A stretch of DNA of 64,000 bases from Shimwellia blattae DSM 4481 = NBRC 105725. GTDB taxonomy: Bacteria; Pseudomonadota; Gammaproteobacteria; Enterobacterales; Enterobacteriaceae. The position numbers and the translations under genes were made by a program. Of this stretch, positions 1 to 10,339 are shown one piece after another. The first letter of the stretch is position 1; every line of letters starts with the position of its first letter. The notes below the pieces were generated by a model. It saw only the letters and a program-made list of their open reading frames with translations, had not been told where the DNA came from and made no database searches. The stretch covers positions 248,001 to 312,000 of the forward strand of contig NC_017910.1 in the NCBI RefSeq assembly GCF_000262305.1. The letters run 5' to 3'.

Positions 1-718
1 GCAGCAGGTCGCGCCAGCGTTCGCTGACCGGGTTATCAGACACTGCGGTAAATTTCACTAATACGTGGCCACGCGCGGTATAGGCGCAGAACTTCGGCTG
101 CTCCCCGCCTGCGGATGAACCCGGTAACTCACCAGTACCGGCTGCCCGGGCCAGCCGGGGGAAGGCGGTTTCCCGTTCAGCGGGAACAGGCTCAGGCATT
201 GCCACGAAGTTGTCTCTGGCCCGTTCACCGACCAGCAGATTACCGATGGCATCGTGGCCGTGTGCGAGCAAGGCTCTGATTACGCTGGTGTCATCCCACT
301 TATCAGGATTTGTCGGCAGGCCCAGAGTGTCTGCATACGCAGAGGCATAGGCTCTCCCCAGGTAACCCTGTGGCCGCATATCAAACAGCCACCAGGGTAT
401 GGCATCGCTATGCTGGCTCACACCGTCTGTTGGCTGCATGACAAACCCGTCGGGATAAACCGGAATAAGATTGCCAGGGGGCTTAATTTTCCCGGTATCC
501 GTAACCCGGTAAATGGGGGCGCATTTGAAGCCACGGGTACTGTCGCGCAGGGCATACTGAATAGCTCTGCCGCAGCCGATACGGATAATGTCATCGCCGC
601 AAGCCGTTAACGCGCGGGAGACGGTGGGCTGGCTAATACCCAGTTTTTCAACCAGTTGCCTCACGGTTACCGGCCCCTGGCGGAGTAACCGGTGTAGCGT
701 ATCTGAGCGGGTAGACAT
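1..718 (-). CDS. yjjJ: HipA-family kinase-like protein, YjjJ type (partial, C-terminus off the window)
   Basis: An open frame runs on the minus strand from ATG at 718 through the left edge (about 239 codons, no stop). The N-terminus (residues about 10-36) is a winged-helix type DNA-binding segment with VRQLVEKLGISQPTVSRALT. Further on, around residue 205-215, is the SSAGGEQPKF motif characteristic of HipA-like serine/threonine kinases, followed by HVLVKF, the start of the kinase core. This N-terminal HTH plus HipA-type core matches E. coli YjjJ, a HipA-like protein of about 443 residues that lacks a separate HipB partner. Only half of the protein is visible, so catalytic Asp residues cannot be checked. 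Toxin-like activity is inferred from the family. In E. coli yjjJ lies elsewhere in the chromosome; next to feoC it marks a lineage-specific junction. Confidence 0.8.
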   Translation of the reverse strand, partial: MSTRSDTLHRLLRQGPVTVRQLVEKLGISQPTVSRALTACGDDIIRIGCGRAIQYALRDSTRGFKCAPIYRVTDTGKIKPPGNLIPVYPDGFVMQPTDGVSQHSDAIPWWLFDMRPQGYLGRAYASAYADTLGLPTNPDKWDDTSVIRALLAHGHDAIGNLLVGERARDNFVAMPEPVPAERETAFPRLARAAGTGELPGSSAGGEQPKFCAYTARGHVLVKFTAVSDNPVSERWRDLL

Positions 719-733
719 TATCGGCAGCGCCTG

Positions 734-769
734 ATGAATAGAAAGATGAATAGGAAAATGAATAGCTAC
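734..769. repeat. Three 12-bp direct repeats upstream of yjjJ
   Basis: ATGAATAG occurs at 734, 746 and 758, exactly 12 bp apart, with loosely similar 4-bp fillers (AAAG, GAAA, CTAC). The array ends 16 bp before the yjjJ start codon. Iterated half-sites so close to a gene whose product has its own helix-turn-helix suggest an operator; this is inference from position only. Confidence 0.6.
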
Positions 770-919
770 ACTAGCATTCAGGCCGTGGCCTGTCATCTGC
801 CCGGGGCGCGGATATAAAAAAGGTTCATCGCGGGTTAGCGTGATATTTCCCAAACGGTGATTTGTGAGAATAGCGATTCTCGCCCGCTTCAGGTTCGGAC
901 ATATGAACGCCCGGTGAAC

Positions 920-1251
920 GGGTTCCGCTCCCCGACGATGGGCACTCATATGTTGTGTACGGAACCTGGTCGCGTTCCAGGAGGGGGGGCCGGCCCCCTC
1001 CTGGAGACCTCGCCGGCCCGCGGTCAATCGCCGCTGCGCGGTTCGCTGCAACTCCGGCTTGCTCTGGCGGACCAGTCAGGATTATTCGCCTCATCCATGA
1101 GGCTCACCCCTCCGGGGCCAGCGCAAGCGCTGTTTAACATTGTTCCTGACAATGTTATGCGGCATCCATGCCTCAACCTTCCTTCTGGCTGCCATCCTGG
1201 CAGCCAGTCCTTGAGCTGCACCTGCGTTTTCGCCGATTGCCTTTATGCGGG
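920..1251 (+). repeat. Structured hairpin-rich element, copy B
   Basis: Non-coding-looking stretch that aligns base for base with the reverse strand of 1339-1592. Shared blocks in order: GGGTTCCGCTCCCCG, a GAACCTGGTCGCGT block, a hairpin, a CCGGCCCGCGG-like block, CGCTGCGCG, then CTCA-CC-TCC and a second hairpin. Perfect inverted repeats in this copy: 12-bp arms at 976-987/994-1005, 9-bp arms at 1135-1143/1149-1157, 10-bp arms at 1185-1194/1198-1207. An open frame of 133 codons crosses it (857-1258) but resembles nothing I recognise. May be transcribed as a regulatory RNA of a P4-like satellite; the family assignment is tentative. Confidence 0.5.
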
Positions 1252-1294
1252 GGTTTAACACCCTCGCGGTCGTTAACAAACGTTCAGCGGCATT

Positions 1295-1648
1295 TCAGCC
1301 GCTGAAACTGTGTTGTTTTACCGCAGGGGTTTTCCAGTCCCGCGTAAAAGAAACTGGCGGCGCGAAGCTGAAAAGACCAGGGGTGGCGGCCCGGATGGCC
1401 GCCACAGGGAGGGCTGAGACAGGATGTCGAATCCCGACCGGACCGCAGGATTGAGGCGCAGCAGAGCGTATCGCGCAGCGACAGTTTCCCCGCGGGCCGG
1501 GGGTATCCCTAAAGGGGAATCGGTATTCCCCTTTAGGACGCGACCAGGTTCGGTTGCCACAAAGAAATACCGGGGGGCGGGGAGCGGAACCCGTGCACAC
1601 CACTGACATGGACAAAATCACTGGCACCGCAGCCCATCCCGGCACCAT
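1295..1648 (-). CDS. Possible Ash/Icd-like small protein of phage-satellite origin
   Basis: A 117-codon frame on the minus strand. The stretches TGSAPRPPVFLCGNRTWSRPKG and, later, RHPVSALPVAAIRAATPGLF resemble the Ash family / Icd-like 'host cell division inhibitor' proteins that recur in P4- and P1-related elements of enterobacteria. ATG codons are at 1648 and about 1609; neither has a good ribosome binding site. The composition (Arg, Pro, Ser, Cys rich) is also what a chance frame over GC-rich hairpin DNA would give, and the same DNA shows RNA-like covariation with copy B. Protein-coding status is therefore uncertain; it may be the footprint of a degraded satellite. Confidence 0.35.
   Translation of the reverse strand: MVPGWAAVPVILSMSVVCTGSAPRPPVFLCGNRTWSRPKGEYRFPFRDTPGPRGNCRCAIRSAAPQSCGPVGIRHPVSALPVAAIRAATPGLFSFAPPVSFTRDWKTPAVKQHSFSG
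1339..1592 (-). repeat. Structured hairpin-rich element, copy A
   Basis: Second copy of the element at 920-1251, in opposite orientation so that the two point at each other. It keeps the same blocks but lacks about 70 bp present in copy B. Its first hairpin (13-bp arms 1508-1520/1525-1537, loop CGGT) sits at the same place as the 976-1005 hairpin of copy B but is a different sequence. Its second hairpin (8-bp arms 1384-1391/1397-1404) differs from that of copy B by paired changes. An Ash/Icd-like reading frame overlaps this copy. Confidence 0.5.
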
Positions 1649-1731
1649 AAGGCCAGTGTGAATCGCCGGATTCCACTAAACCACCCTTTGGGAAAAGGCT
1701 TCAGCCGCCACGCTTAAATGCGATGGGCCAT

Positions 1732-1760
1732 AAAAAAGCCCCGGCGGGTGCCGGGGCTTT
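1732..1760 (-). terminator. Rho-independent terminator of feoABC
   Basis: On the minus strand: AAAGCCCCGGC, a short loop, GCCGGGGC and then a run of T. It lies 17 bp beyond the feoC stop and ends the feo operon. Confidence 0.85.
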
Positions 1761-1776
1761 CAGGGTTATTGCCGGG

Positions 1777-2013
1777 TTAACACAGGGTCCACCATACCGG
1801 CTGGCACTTTTTACCGTCCGGGCACTCTTTGCAGCTGCCGTGCAGGCAGCCGGAGAGATCGTCGGTCACGGTGGTTGCTTTGCCCATGGCCGCCAGCCTG
1901 TCCAGCATGGCGTCGACCATCGGGCGCGGGGTGTTCAGCAGCTGGCTTATCTGGCCTGCCTCCAGCCGCCCGCGCAATGCCAGCAAATCCCGGACTTCAA
2001 TCAGCGTAGCCAT
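1777..2013 (-). CDS. feoC: FeoC, small ferrous-iron transport partner protein
   Basis: A 78-residue protein with a winged-helix N-terminal half ([21 protein letters not shown]) and a cysteine cluster near the C-terminus with the spacing C-x4-C-x2-C-x5-C, ending WWTLC. FeoC of enterobacteria carries this cluster, reported to hold an Fe-S centre, and stabilises or regulates FeoB in the membrane. It is the last gene of feoABC, 12 bp downstream of the feoB stop, and is followed by a strong terminator. Length equals the E. coli protein. Confidence 0.93.
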   Translation of the reverse strand: MATLIEVRDLLALRGRLEAGQISQLLNTPRPMVDAMLDRLAAMGKATTVTDDLSGCLHGSCKECPDGKKCQPVWWTLC

Positions 2014-2025
2014 GTATCCCCCGCC

Positions 2026-4344
2026 TTAGTGGCAATCGCCGGAGCTGTTCTGGCAGCAGGAGGAGACCGGCTTACCCTGTGTCAACAGGTTCACATCCAC
2101 CAGGCTGCGGGAGCGGCGCAACAGGCCAATCACCACCACATTAAACAGAATCACCGCCAGAATGCACACCAGACTGTACTGCGGGTGGGCGCTGAAGCTG
2201 GCTATCTGGTAGTTAAGGGTGGCCAGCGAGTAGCCGATATCCATCCCCCAGAAGACCGCAAACATTACCCAGCCACGGCTGGCTTCCCGGGCGATGGCCC
2301 CCATGACCGCGATGCACGGCGTATACAGCAGCACGAAGATCAGATAGCTGTAGGCGGCCGCATCGCTGCCGAATTTGGCGTTCATCACGCCCATGGTGCC
2401 GGTGCCCATGTCGCCGTCACCTTTGCTGGCTTCAATCGGGTTGGCCAGTACGCTCAGGCTGAAGGTGTCCACCAGGCTGGTCCAGGTCTCCTGTAGCGCG
2501 TCGCTCAGCTCGCCGGTCAGGCTGAAGCTGGCCGGATCAAACGCTTCTTCGTGGATATTTTCCGCCGTATAGAGGGTGTTCAGGGTCCCGACAACCACCT
2601 CTTTTGCCATGGCGCCGGTAAACAGCCCGATGGTCGCCTGCCAGTTATCTTCATGAACACCGATCGGCGCCAGGAGCGGGGTCAGCACTTTACTGACCGA
2701 GGCCAGGGCCGAATCATTGATGTTGTCTACCGCCTTACCGCTAAAGGAGAAGCTGTTCAGCGCGCCGATAAACACACTGACAATCACAATCACCTTACCG
2801 GCACGCAGTACAAAGCCTTTCAGGCGCTGCCAGGTCTGGAGCAGCAGCCCTTTAAGGTGCGGCACGTGGTAGACGGGCAGCTCCATCACAAAGGGGCTCG
2901 CCTCGCCGCGCAGAATGGTGAATTTCAGCATCAGCCCCGTGAGGATAGCCATCACAATGCCGAGGATATACAGCGAGAACACCACCAGCGCACCGCTCTG
3001 GCCGAAGAACGCGGCGGCAAAGACCGCAAAGATAGCCAGCCGCGCGCCGCAGGACATAAACGGCGCCATCATAATGGTCATCAGCCGTTCCCGGGGGGCG
3101 TCCAGGGTGCGGGCACCCATAACGGACGGCACATTACAGCCAAACCCGACAATCAGCGGCACGAACGATTTCCCCGGCAGGCCAAGGGACTGCATCAGAC
3201 GGTCCATTACGAACGCGGCCCGGGCCATATAGCCGGAGTCTTCCAGGAACGAGAGGAACAGGAACATCATCCCAATCTGCGGCACCAGCGGCAGCACGGT
3301 ATTAATACCGCCCCCGATCCCCTGGGCGAGGAAGATAGTCAGCCATTGAGGGAAGTGCAGGGTCGCCCCCAGCCACTGGATGCCGTGAATAAAGATAGCC
3401 ACAGAGCCACCGTCAAAGATGGGCTGTAGCGCGCCGCCGATGTTGATAGCCAGCAGGAACATCAGGTACATCACCAGCAGGAAGATAGGCAAACCCAGCA
3501 CCCGGTTCAGGATAATTTTATCCATGGCGGCGGTGAGTTTATTGGGGCCGGAGGTGAGGGTGTTGCTCACCGCTTCGCAGATGGCGGAAATGCTCTGGTA
3601 ACGGGCATCGGCAATGTGCAGTGCCGGGTCGTCAATCTCATCGGCCAGCCGCGCCCGGGCAACATCCAGCTTCTCCTGGGCTTCGCCTGCGTAGTTGCGG
3701 CTGTAGATATCCCCTTCGAGCATCTGAATCGCCAGCCAGTTGCGCTGGCGCGCCGGGATCTGCGCCGGCATTTCGCCCGCCAGCCAGGCCGCTTCGCGTT
3801 GCAGGGGTTTGGCGTAGTGCACCAGTTCGATGTTCTGGTTCTGGTGGCGGCGGTCAATGGCCAGCTTGAGGCTGTCGATACCGCGCCCGCGGGTAGAGAT
3901 AATCGGAACCACCGGGCAGCCCAGCCGGGCGGCGAGGGCATCGGCATCAATCTGAATATGCTGCTTTTCGGCAATATCCAGCATGTTGAGGGCAACAATG
4001 CAGGGAATGCCCAGCTCTATCAGCTGCAGGGTCAGATACAGGTTACGCTCAAGGTTCGAGGCATCCACTACGTTAATCAGCAGGTCGGCATCACCGCTGA
4101 GAATGTAGTGGCAGGCAATCTGCTCATCAAGGGAGGTTTGTGAGGAGATAGTGGTGAGTGAGTAAGTGCCGGGCAGGTCTACCAGCGTGACTTTATGGTC
4201 GGTGGTAGAGAACTGGCCTTCTTTGCGCTCAACGGTCACCCCGGCCCAGTTTCCCACCCGCTGGCGGGAGCCCGTCAGCTGGTTGAACAGGGTGGTTTTT
4301 CCTGAGTTCGGGTTACCAATAAGACCAATAGTAAGATTTTTCAT
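2026..4344 (-). CDS. feoB: FeoB, ferrous iron transporter with N-terminal G domain
   Basis: Inner-membrane Fe(II) permease, 772 residues, the usual enterobacterial length. The N-terminal GTPase domain shows G1 GNPNSGKT (residues 10-17), G3 DLPG and G4 NMLD; a helical insertion follows to about residue 270. The rest is the membrane domain with two Gate regions (around GCNVPSVMGAR and the later TPCIAVMGA) and many hydrophobic helices. The C-terminal tail carries a Cys-Cys pair and a further Cys before the final His. It is transcribed between feoA and feoC in one operon under the FNR/Fur-type promoter upstream of feoA. Confidence 0.97.
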   Translation of the reverse strand: MKNLTIGLIGNPNSGKTTLFNQLTGSRQRVGNWAGVTVERKEGQFSTTDHKVTLVDLPGTYSLTTISSQTSLDEQIACHYILSGDADLLINVVDASNLERNLYLTLQLIELGIPCIVALNMLDIAEKQHIQIDADALAARLGCPVVPIISTRGRGIDSLKLAIDRRHQNQNIELVHYAKPLQREAAWLAGEMPAQIPARQRNWLAIQMLEGDIYSRNYAGEAQEKLDVARARLADEIDDPALHIADARYQSISAICEAVSNTLTSGPNKLTAAMDKIILNRVLGLPIFLLVMYLMFLLAINIGGALQPIFDGGSVAIFIHGIQWLGATLHFPQWLTIFLAQGIGGGINTVLPLVPQIGMMFLFLSFLEDSGYMARAAFVMDRLMQSLGLPGKSFVPLIVGFGCNVPSVMGARTLDAPRERLMTIMMAPFMSCGARLAIFAVFAAAFFGQSGALVVFSLYILGIVMAILTGLMLKFTILRGEASPFVMELPVYHVPHLKGLLLQTWQRLKGFVLRAGKVIVIVSVFIGALNSFSFSGKAVDNINDSALASVSKVLTPLLAPIGVHEDNWQATIGLFTGAMAKEVVVGTLNTLYTAENIHEEAFDPASFSLTGELSDALQETWTSLVDTFSLSVLANPIEASKGDGDMGTGTMGVMNAKFGSDAAAYSYLIFVLLYTPCIAVMGAIAREASRGWVMFAVFWGMDIGYSLATLNYQIASFSAHPQYSLVCILAVILFNVVVIGLLRRSRSLVDVNLLTQGKPVSSCCQNSSGDCH

Positions 4345-4393
4345 GGGTTAACGTGAACGGAAATAATGAATAGGGCGCATCGCGCCGGAAATA

Positions 4394-4618
4394 TCAGGCG
4401 ACGGATTCCACCTGTAATAATTCTAAGTCTTTTTTACGCAGCACCAGGTTTACGCGCCGGGTTTCGATGTGAATCGGGTCGCCTAACGGGGCAATACGAA
4501 CCACCTGAAATAAAGCACCGGGTAACATACCAAGGGAGAGTAATTTCTGGCGGTATGCCGGGCTGATTTCGCGGGAGAAGCCAGTAATCTTCCACGCACT
4601 ATTGGGTATAAATTGCAT
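4394..4618 (-). CDS. feoA: FeoA, SH3-like cytosolic ferrous-iron transport protein
   Basis: A 74-residue protein starting [14 protein letters not shown], a small SH3-like fold protein needed for FeoB activity. It is the first gene of feoABC, with 49 bp before feoB. The length and the ending [14 protein letters not shown] fit the enterobacterial family. Its upstream region holds a -10 box, an FNR-like site and a Fur-like box, so expression is expected in anaerobic, iron-poor conditions. Confidence 0.94.
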   Translation of the reverse strand: MQFIPNSAWKITGFSREISPAYRQKLLSLGMLPGALFQVVRIAPLGDPIHIETRRVNLVLRKKDLELLQVESVA

Positions 4619-4749
4619 AGAACCTACTTAGTTTTTCTGACTGAGCTTCAGCAGTGCGGGGCTCAGGGTACGGTAAAAAAACAGCACACATGCGCGATAT
4701 CGCGGTGATATGCGGCCCAGCTGCATCAGGGATGTGGTTGTGGCGTGCT

Positions 4750-4824
4750 AACAATGATAATGAGAATGGTTTTTATCAGCAATCATAAAGCTAAAGTATT
4801 TGTGATTTTATTGACACAGCGCAA
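4750..4824 (-). promoter_or_regulatory. feoA promoter region: FNR-like site, -10 box and Fur-like box
   Basis: Read on the minus strand: an imperfect FNR-like palindrome at 4811-4824 (plus-strand TTGAC-N4-CGCAA), a -10 box TATGAT at 4787-4782, and a Fur-like 19-mer at 4750-4768 (AACAATGATAATGAGAATG, 13 of 19 to the Fur consensus). Placing the start point near 4775 puts the FNR site about 42 bp upstream, the usual activating position, and the Fur box just downstream, where it would repress. The rest of the 463-bp gap between feoA and tex is AT-rich with no gene that I can support. Confidence 0.6.
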
Positions 4825-5081
4825 CCGGCAGGGCGTTTTTTGCACTGCATATAACACAAAAAGCGAAGCGGGAAATAATGCAGGCGTATTTGCTCTGTTA
4901 CGAATAGCGTACTTATTAACATTTCTTCGTATATTGTTATCTCATTGTCTGGGCAATTAATTATTCGGGCCGGGAAATAACGCTGGGTTATAACGTTAAC
5001 GGTTAATAAACAATAGCTGTCATTATTAAACAATCGGGCGGGGCGGAATAACCCGGCCAGTGATGGCCGGGTGGGGGAGTA

Positions 5082-7418
5082 TCAGCGTTTTTTGCCAAAT
5101 GCAGCGGCCAGCGCGTCGCTCATGGCGCTGTTACCGGCCGGGGCGTTATCCCGCGTGCGGGGTTTGGCGCCCCGGGTGGCCGGGCGGTTGCCGCGGCCCT
5201 GCTCCTGGGGGGTATTGCCGCTGCGGCGCGGGCTGCCCTCGCCGGGTTGCTCATCCAGGCGCATGGTCAGGGCAATGCGTTTGCGGTTGAGATCCACATC
5301 CAGCACTTTGACCTGCACAATGTCACCGGCTTTCACGACCTTGTGCGGATCGTCGACAAACTTGTCAGACAGCGACGAGATATGCACCAGCCCGTCCTGG
5401 TGGACACCGATATCCACAAACGCACCGAAGTTGGTCACGTTGGTGACCGCCCCTTCCAGCACCATGCCCGGGGTCAGGTCGTTCATGGTTTCGACCCCGT
5501 CGGCAAATCTGGCGGTTTTAAATTCCGGGCGCGGGTCACGGCCGGGCTTTTCCAGCTCTTTGATAATGTCTGTCACCGTGGGTAGCCCGAAGCGCTCGTC
5601 GGTGTAGTCGGCAGCTTTCAGGCCGCGCAGGGCACTAGTGTCGCCCATCAGCACTTGCAGGCTCTGCCGGGTGGCGGCAAGGATACGCTCTACCAGCGGG
5701 TAGGCTTCCGGGTGTACGGTGGAGGCATCCAGCGGGTTATCCCCGTGGTTAATACGCAAAAAGCCCGCACACTGTTCGAAGGCTTTTGGCCCCAGACGGC
5801 TGACTTTCAGCAACTGCTGGCGGTTGCGGAACTGGCCGTTTTCGTCGCGCCAGGCCACGATATTCTGGGCCATCATTCTGGTCAGCCCGGCGACCCGGGT
5901 TAACAGCGCCACAGAGGCGGTATTCAGATCCACCCCCACGGCGTTTACGCAGTCTTCCACTACCGCATCGAGTTTTTTCGCCAGCAGGGTCTGGCTGACA
6001 TCATGCTGGTACTGACCAACCCCGATAGACTTCGGATCGATTTTCACAAGCTCTGCCAGCGGATCCTGAAGACGGCGGGCAATGGAGACAGCACCGCGCA
6101 GCGAAACGTCAAGATCCGGGAATTCCAGCGCCGCCAGCTCCGAGGCCGAATAGACCGAGGCACCCGCCTCGCTGACAATCACCTTCTGGGCGGTCACTTT
6201 CGGGAACTGTTTCTGAACATCAAGGAAGAAGCGCTCCGTCTCGCGGGAGGCGGTACCGTTACCGATAGCCACCAGCTCAACCTGATACTTTTCACACAGT
6301 GCCGCGACAACGACGGCGGCTTTGGCGGCCTGGCCCGTGTGCGGGTAAATGGTATCGGTCGCGACCAGTTTACCGGTGGCATCCACCACGGCCACTTTCA
6401 CCCCGGTACGCAGGCCCGGATCAAGGCCCATTGTGGGGCGCAGCCCTGCGGGGGCCGCCATCAGCAGGTCGTGAAGGTTACGGGCAAAAACGTTGATGGC
6501 TTCATCTTCCGCCCGCTCGCGCACGCTGCCCATCAGTTCGGTTTCAAGGTGCATCATCACTTTGATGCGCCAGGTCCAGCTGACCACCGCGCGCCGCCAG
6601 CTGTCTGCCGGGGCGTTATTCAGGCGCAGGCCCAGATGGTCGATAATAATCTGCTCGCAGTAGCTCTCTTTGGGGGGCTCATCAAATTGCGGATCCGCAT
6701 TCAGCGACAGCTGCAAAATACCCTCGTTGCGGCCGCGGAACATGGCCAGCGCCCGGTGAGACGGCACGGCGGCAATAGGCTCATGATGATCAAAGTAGTC
6801 GCTGAATTTCGCCCCTTCCTGGGCTTTGCCTTCGGCCACCCGGGAAACGATATGGGCATTTTTCCACAGGTAGTCGCGCACTTTGCCCAGCAGCACCGCG
6901 TCTTCGGCGAAGCGCTCCATCAGGATATAGCGGGCACCGTCGAGGGCGGCTTTAACGTCTGCGATGCCTTTATCGGCATCAACATAGCTTGCGGCGGTGG
7001 TTTCCGGATCATGGTCCGGCTCGTTCCACAGCAGATCCGCCAGCGGCTCAAGCCCGGCCTCAATGGCAATCTGCCCACGGGTGCGGCGCTTTGGCTTATA
7101 GGGCAGGTAGAGGTCTTCGAGCTCGGTTTTGCTCAGGGTGCCGTTGATGGCGCTGGCCAGCGCCTCGGTGAGCTTACCCTGTTCGGTGATGGACTTGAGG
7201 ATCGCCTGGCGGCGGTCTTCCAGCTCGCGCAGGTAGCTCAGCCGGGTTTCCAGCTGGCGCAGCTGGGTATCGTCCAGCCCACCAGTGACTTCTTTACGGT
7301 AGCGCGCAATAAAGGGCACGGTGTTGCCCTCGTCCAGCAGGCGAACGGCGGCTTCTACCTGCTCGTTCCGGGCCTGGAGTTCAGCGGCAATAATGCGGCA
7401 CAGAGAATCATTCATCAT
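5082..7418 (-). CDS. yhgF: Tex/YhgF, S1-domain RNA-binding transcription accessory protein
   Basis: A 778-residue protein of the Tex family, cytoplasmic nucleic-acid binding proteins linked to transcription and RNA handling. Visible order: N-terminal helical Tex region, a YqgF/RNase H-like domain around [19 protein letters not shown], helix-hairpin-helix repeats ([15 protein letters not shown] and the following segment), and a C-terminal S1 domain with [22 protein letters not shown] basic, disordered tail follows. The frame is open 39 codons further upstream, but the start [14 protein letters not shown] at 7418 matches the conserved N-terminus. Upstream neighbour is greB, as in E. coli. Confidence 0.94.
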   Translation of the reverse strand: MMNDSLCRIIAAELQARNEQVEAAVRLLDEGNTVPFIARYRKEVTGGLDDTQLRQLETRLSYLRELEDRRQAILKSITEQGKLTEALASAINGTLSKTELEDLYLPYKPKRRTRGQIAIEAGLEPLADLLWNEPDHDPETTAASYVDADKGIADVKAALDGARYILMERFAEDAVLLGKVRDYLWKNAHIVSRVAEGKAQEGAKFSDYFDHHEPIAAVPSHRALAMFRGRNEGILQLSLNADPQFDEPPKESYCEQIIIDHLGLRLNNAPADSWRRAVVSWTWRIKVMMHLETELMGSVRERAEDEAINVFARNLHDLLMAAPAGLRPTMGLDPGLRTGVKVAVVDATGKLVATDTIYPHTGQAAKAAVVVAALCEKYQVELVAIGNGTASRETERFFLDVQKQFPKVTAQKVIVSEAGASVYSASELAALEFPDLDVSLRGAVSIARRLQDPLAELVKIDPKSIGVGQYQHDVSQTLLAKKLDAVVEDCVNAVGVDLNTASVALLTRVAGLTRMMAQNIVAWRDENGQFRNRQQLLKVSRLGPKAFEQCAGFLRINHGDNPLDASTVHPEAYPLVERILAATRQSLQVLMGDTSALRGLKAADYTDERFGLPTVTDIIKELEKPGRDPRPEFKTARFADGVETMNDLTPGMVLEGAVTNVTNFGAFVDIGVHQDGLVHISSLSDKFVDDPHKVVKAGDIVQVKVLDVDLNRKRIALTMRLDEQPGEGSPRRSGNTPQEQGRGNRPATRGAKPRTRDNAPAGNSAMSDALAAAFGKKR

Positions 7419-7506
7419 GGTGTTGTCATCTGTTGATTGCGGAAATAACCGGAGGATACGGACTGGCAGCCAAAATTGCCAGCAACCGGGCCCCTCCTTC
7501 CGGGAT

Positions 7507-7992
7507 TCAGACGGTTCCGGGCCGGGGGTATTCAATACTGTTCACATACCATACGGCTTCCCCTGCCGGGGTCTGCACGCAGGCCAGATCGCCCACCTCT
7601 TTTTTGAGCAGGGCCCGGGCCATCGGGGAGTCGATGGAGATATAATCGTTGCGGCCGAAAATTTCGTCATACCCGACAATACGAAAGCGTTTGAGCTCTC
7701 CGTCGTCGTTTTCTATCTCCACCCAGGCGCCGAAGAAGACCTTGCCTTCCTGCTGCGGGGAGTAGTCGACGATTTTCAGCTGTTCAAGGCATTTGGTCAG
7801 ATAGCGCACCCGGCGGTCGATTTCCCGCAGCCGTTTTTTATTGTACTGGTAATCGGCATTTTCGCTGCGGTCGCCAAGGCTTGCCGCCCAGGTCACTTTT
7901 TTGGTGACCTCCGGCCGCTCCTGGCGCCACAGGTAGTCCATTTCCTGTTTAAGTTTTTCATAACCTTCGCGGGTGATAAGCGGTGTTTTCAT
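7507..7992 (-). CDS. greB: GreB transcript cleavage elongation factor
   Basis: A 161-residue GreA/GreB-family protein: an N-terminal coiled coil ([21 protein letters not shown] through about residue 75) that enters the RNA polymerase secondary channel, and a C-terminal FKBP-like domain with [17 protein letters not shown]. The coiled-coil loop [15 protein letters not shown] holds the acidic residues that stimulate cleavage of backtracked RNA. The strongly basic helix after it ([14 protein letters not shown]) and the PRPGTV end favour GreB over GreA. It lies divergently from ompR and upstream of tex. Confidence 0.95.
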   Translation of the reverse strand: MKTPLITREGYEKLKQEMDYLWRQERPEVTKKVTWAASLGDRSENADYQYNKKRLREIDRRVRYLTKCLEQLKIVDYSPQQEGKVFFGAWVEIENDDGELKRFRIVGYDEIFGRNDYISIDSPMARALLKKEVGDLACVQTPAGEAVWYVNSIEYPRPGTV

Positions 7993-8210
7993 TGATCAGT
8001 AACTCCGGTTTTCCTGCTCTGCGGCTGCGCGGCTCTCCTGGCGCGTAACCGGGCCGAAATCAGGCTAATTTGTTGATAAACGCACAGATAACTTGCTGTA
8101 AAATATGCTTTGTAACAATTTTGACTAGAATATATACCTGAATAGGCTGGTGAAGCGCGTGCGCTTTTTTAGAATACCCACTCAGTATTCGAACCTTTGG
8201 GAGTAACATA

Positions 8211-10288
<2,078 letters not shown>

Positions 10289-10298
10289 GCGAGACCAT

Positions 10299-10330
10299 AA
10301 AAAAAGCCGCTGATTATCAGCGGCTTTTTT
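10299..10330. terminator. Bidirectional terminator between envZ and pckA
   Basis: A-run, AAGCCGCTGA, TTA, TCAGCGGCTT, T-run: a symmetric stem that can stop both the ompR-envZ transcript and the convergent pckA transcript. Confidence 0.9.
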
Positions 10331-10339
10331 GTCAGAGCC

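Noticed and set aside
857..1258. 133-codon plus-strand frame in copy B of the hairpin element
   Set aside because: No recognisable protein features, no good RBS, and the frame is not conserved in copy A; the hairpins explain the sequence better.
1723..2496. 257-codon plus-strand frame over feoC and the end of feoB
   Set aside because: Antisense of two well-recognised genes; low-complexity His/Gln/Ala composition typical of shadow frames.
6003..7436. 477-codon open frame antisense to yhgF/tex
   Set aside because: It mirrors the codon bias of a GC-rich gene; the sense strand encodes the complete Tex protein. No RBS or recognisable domain.
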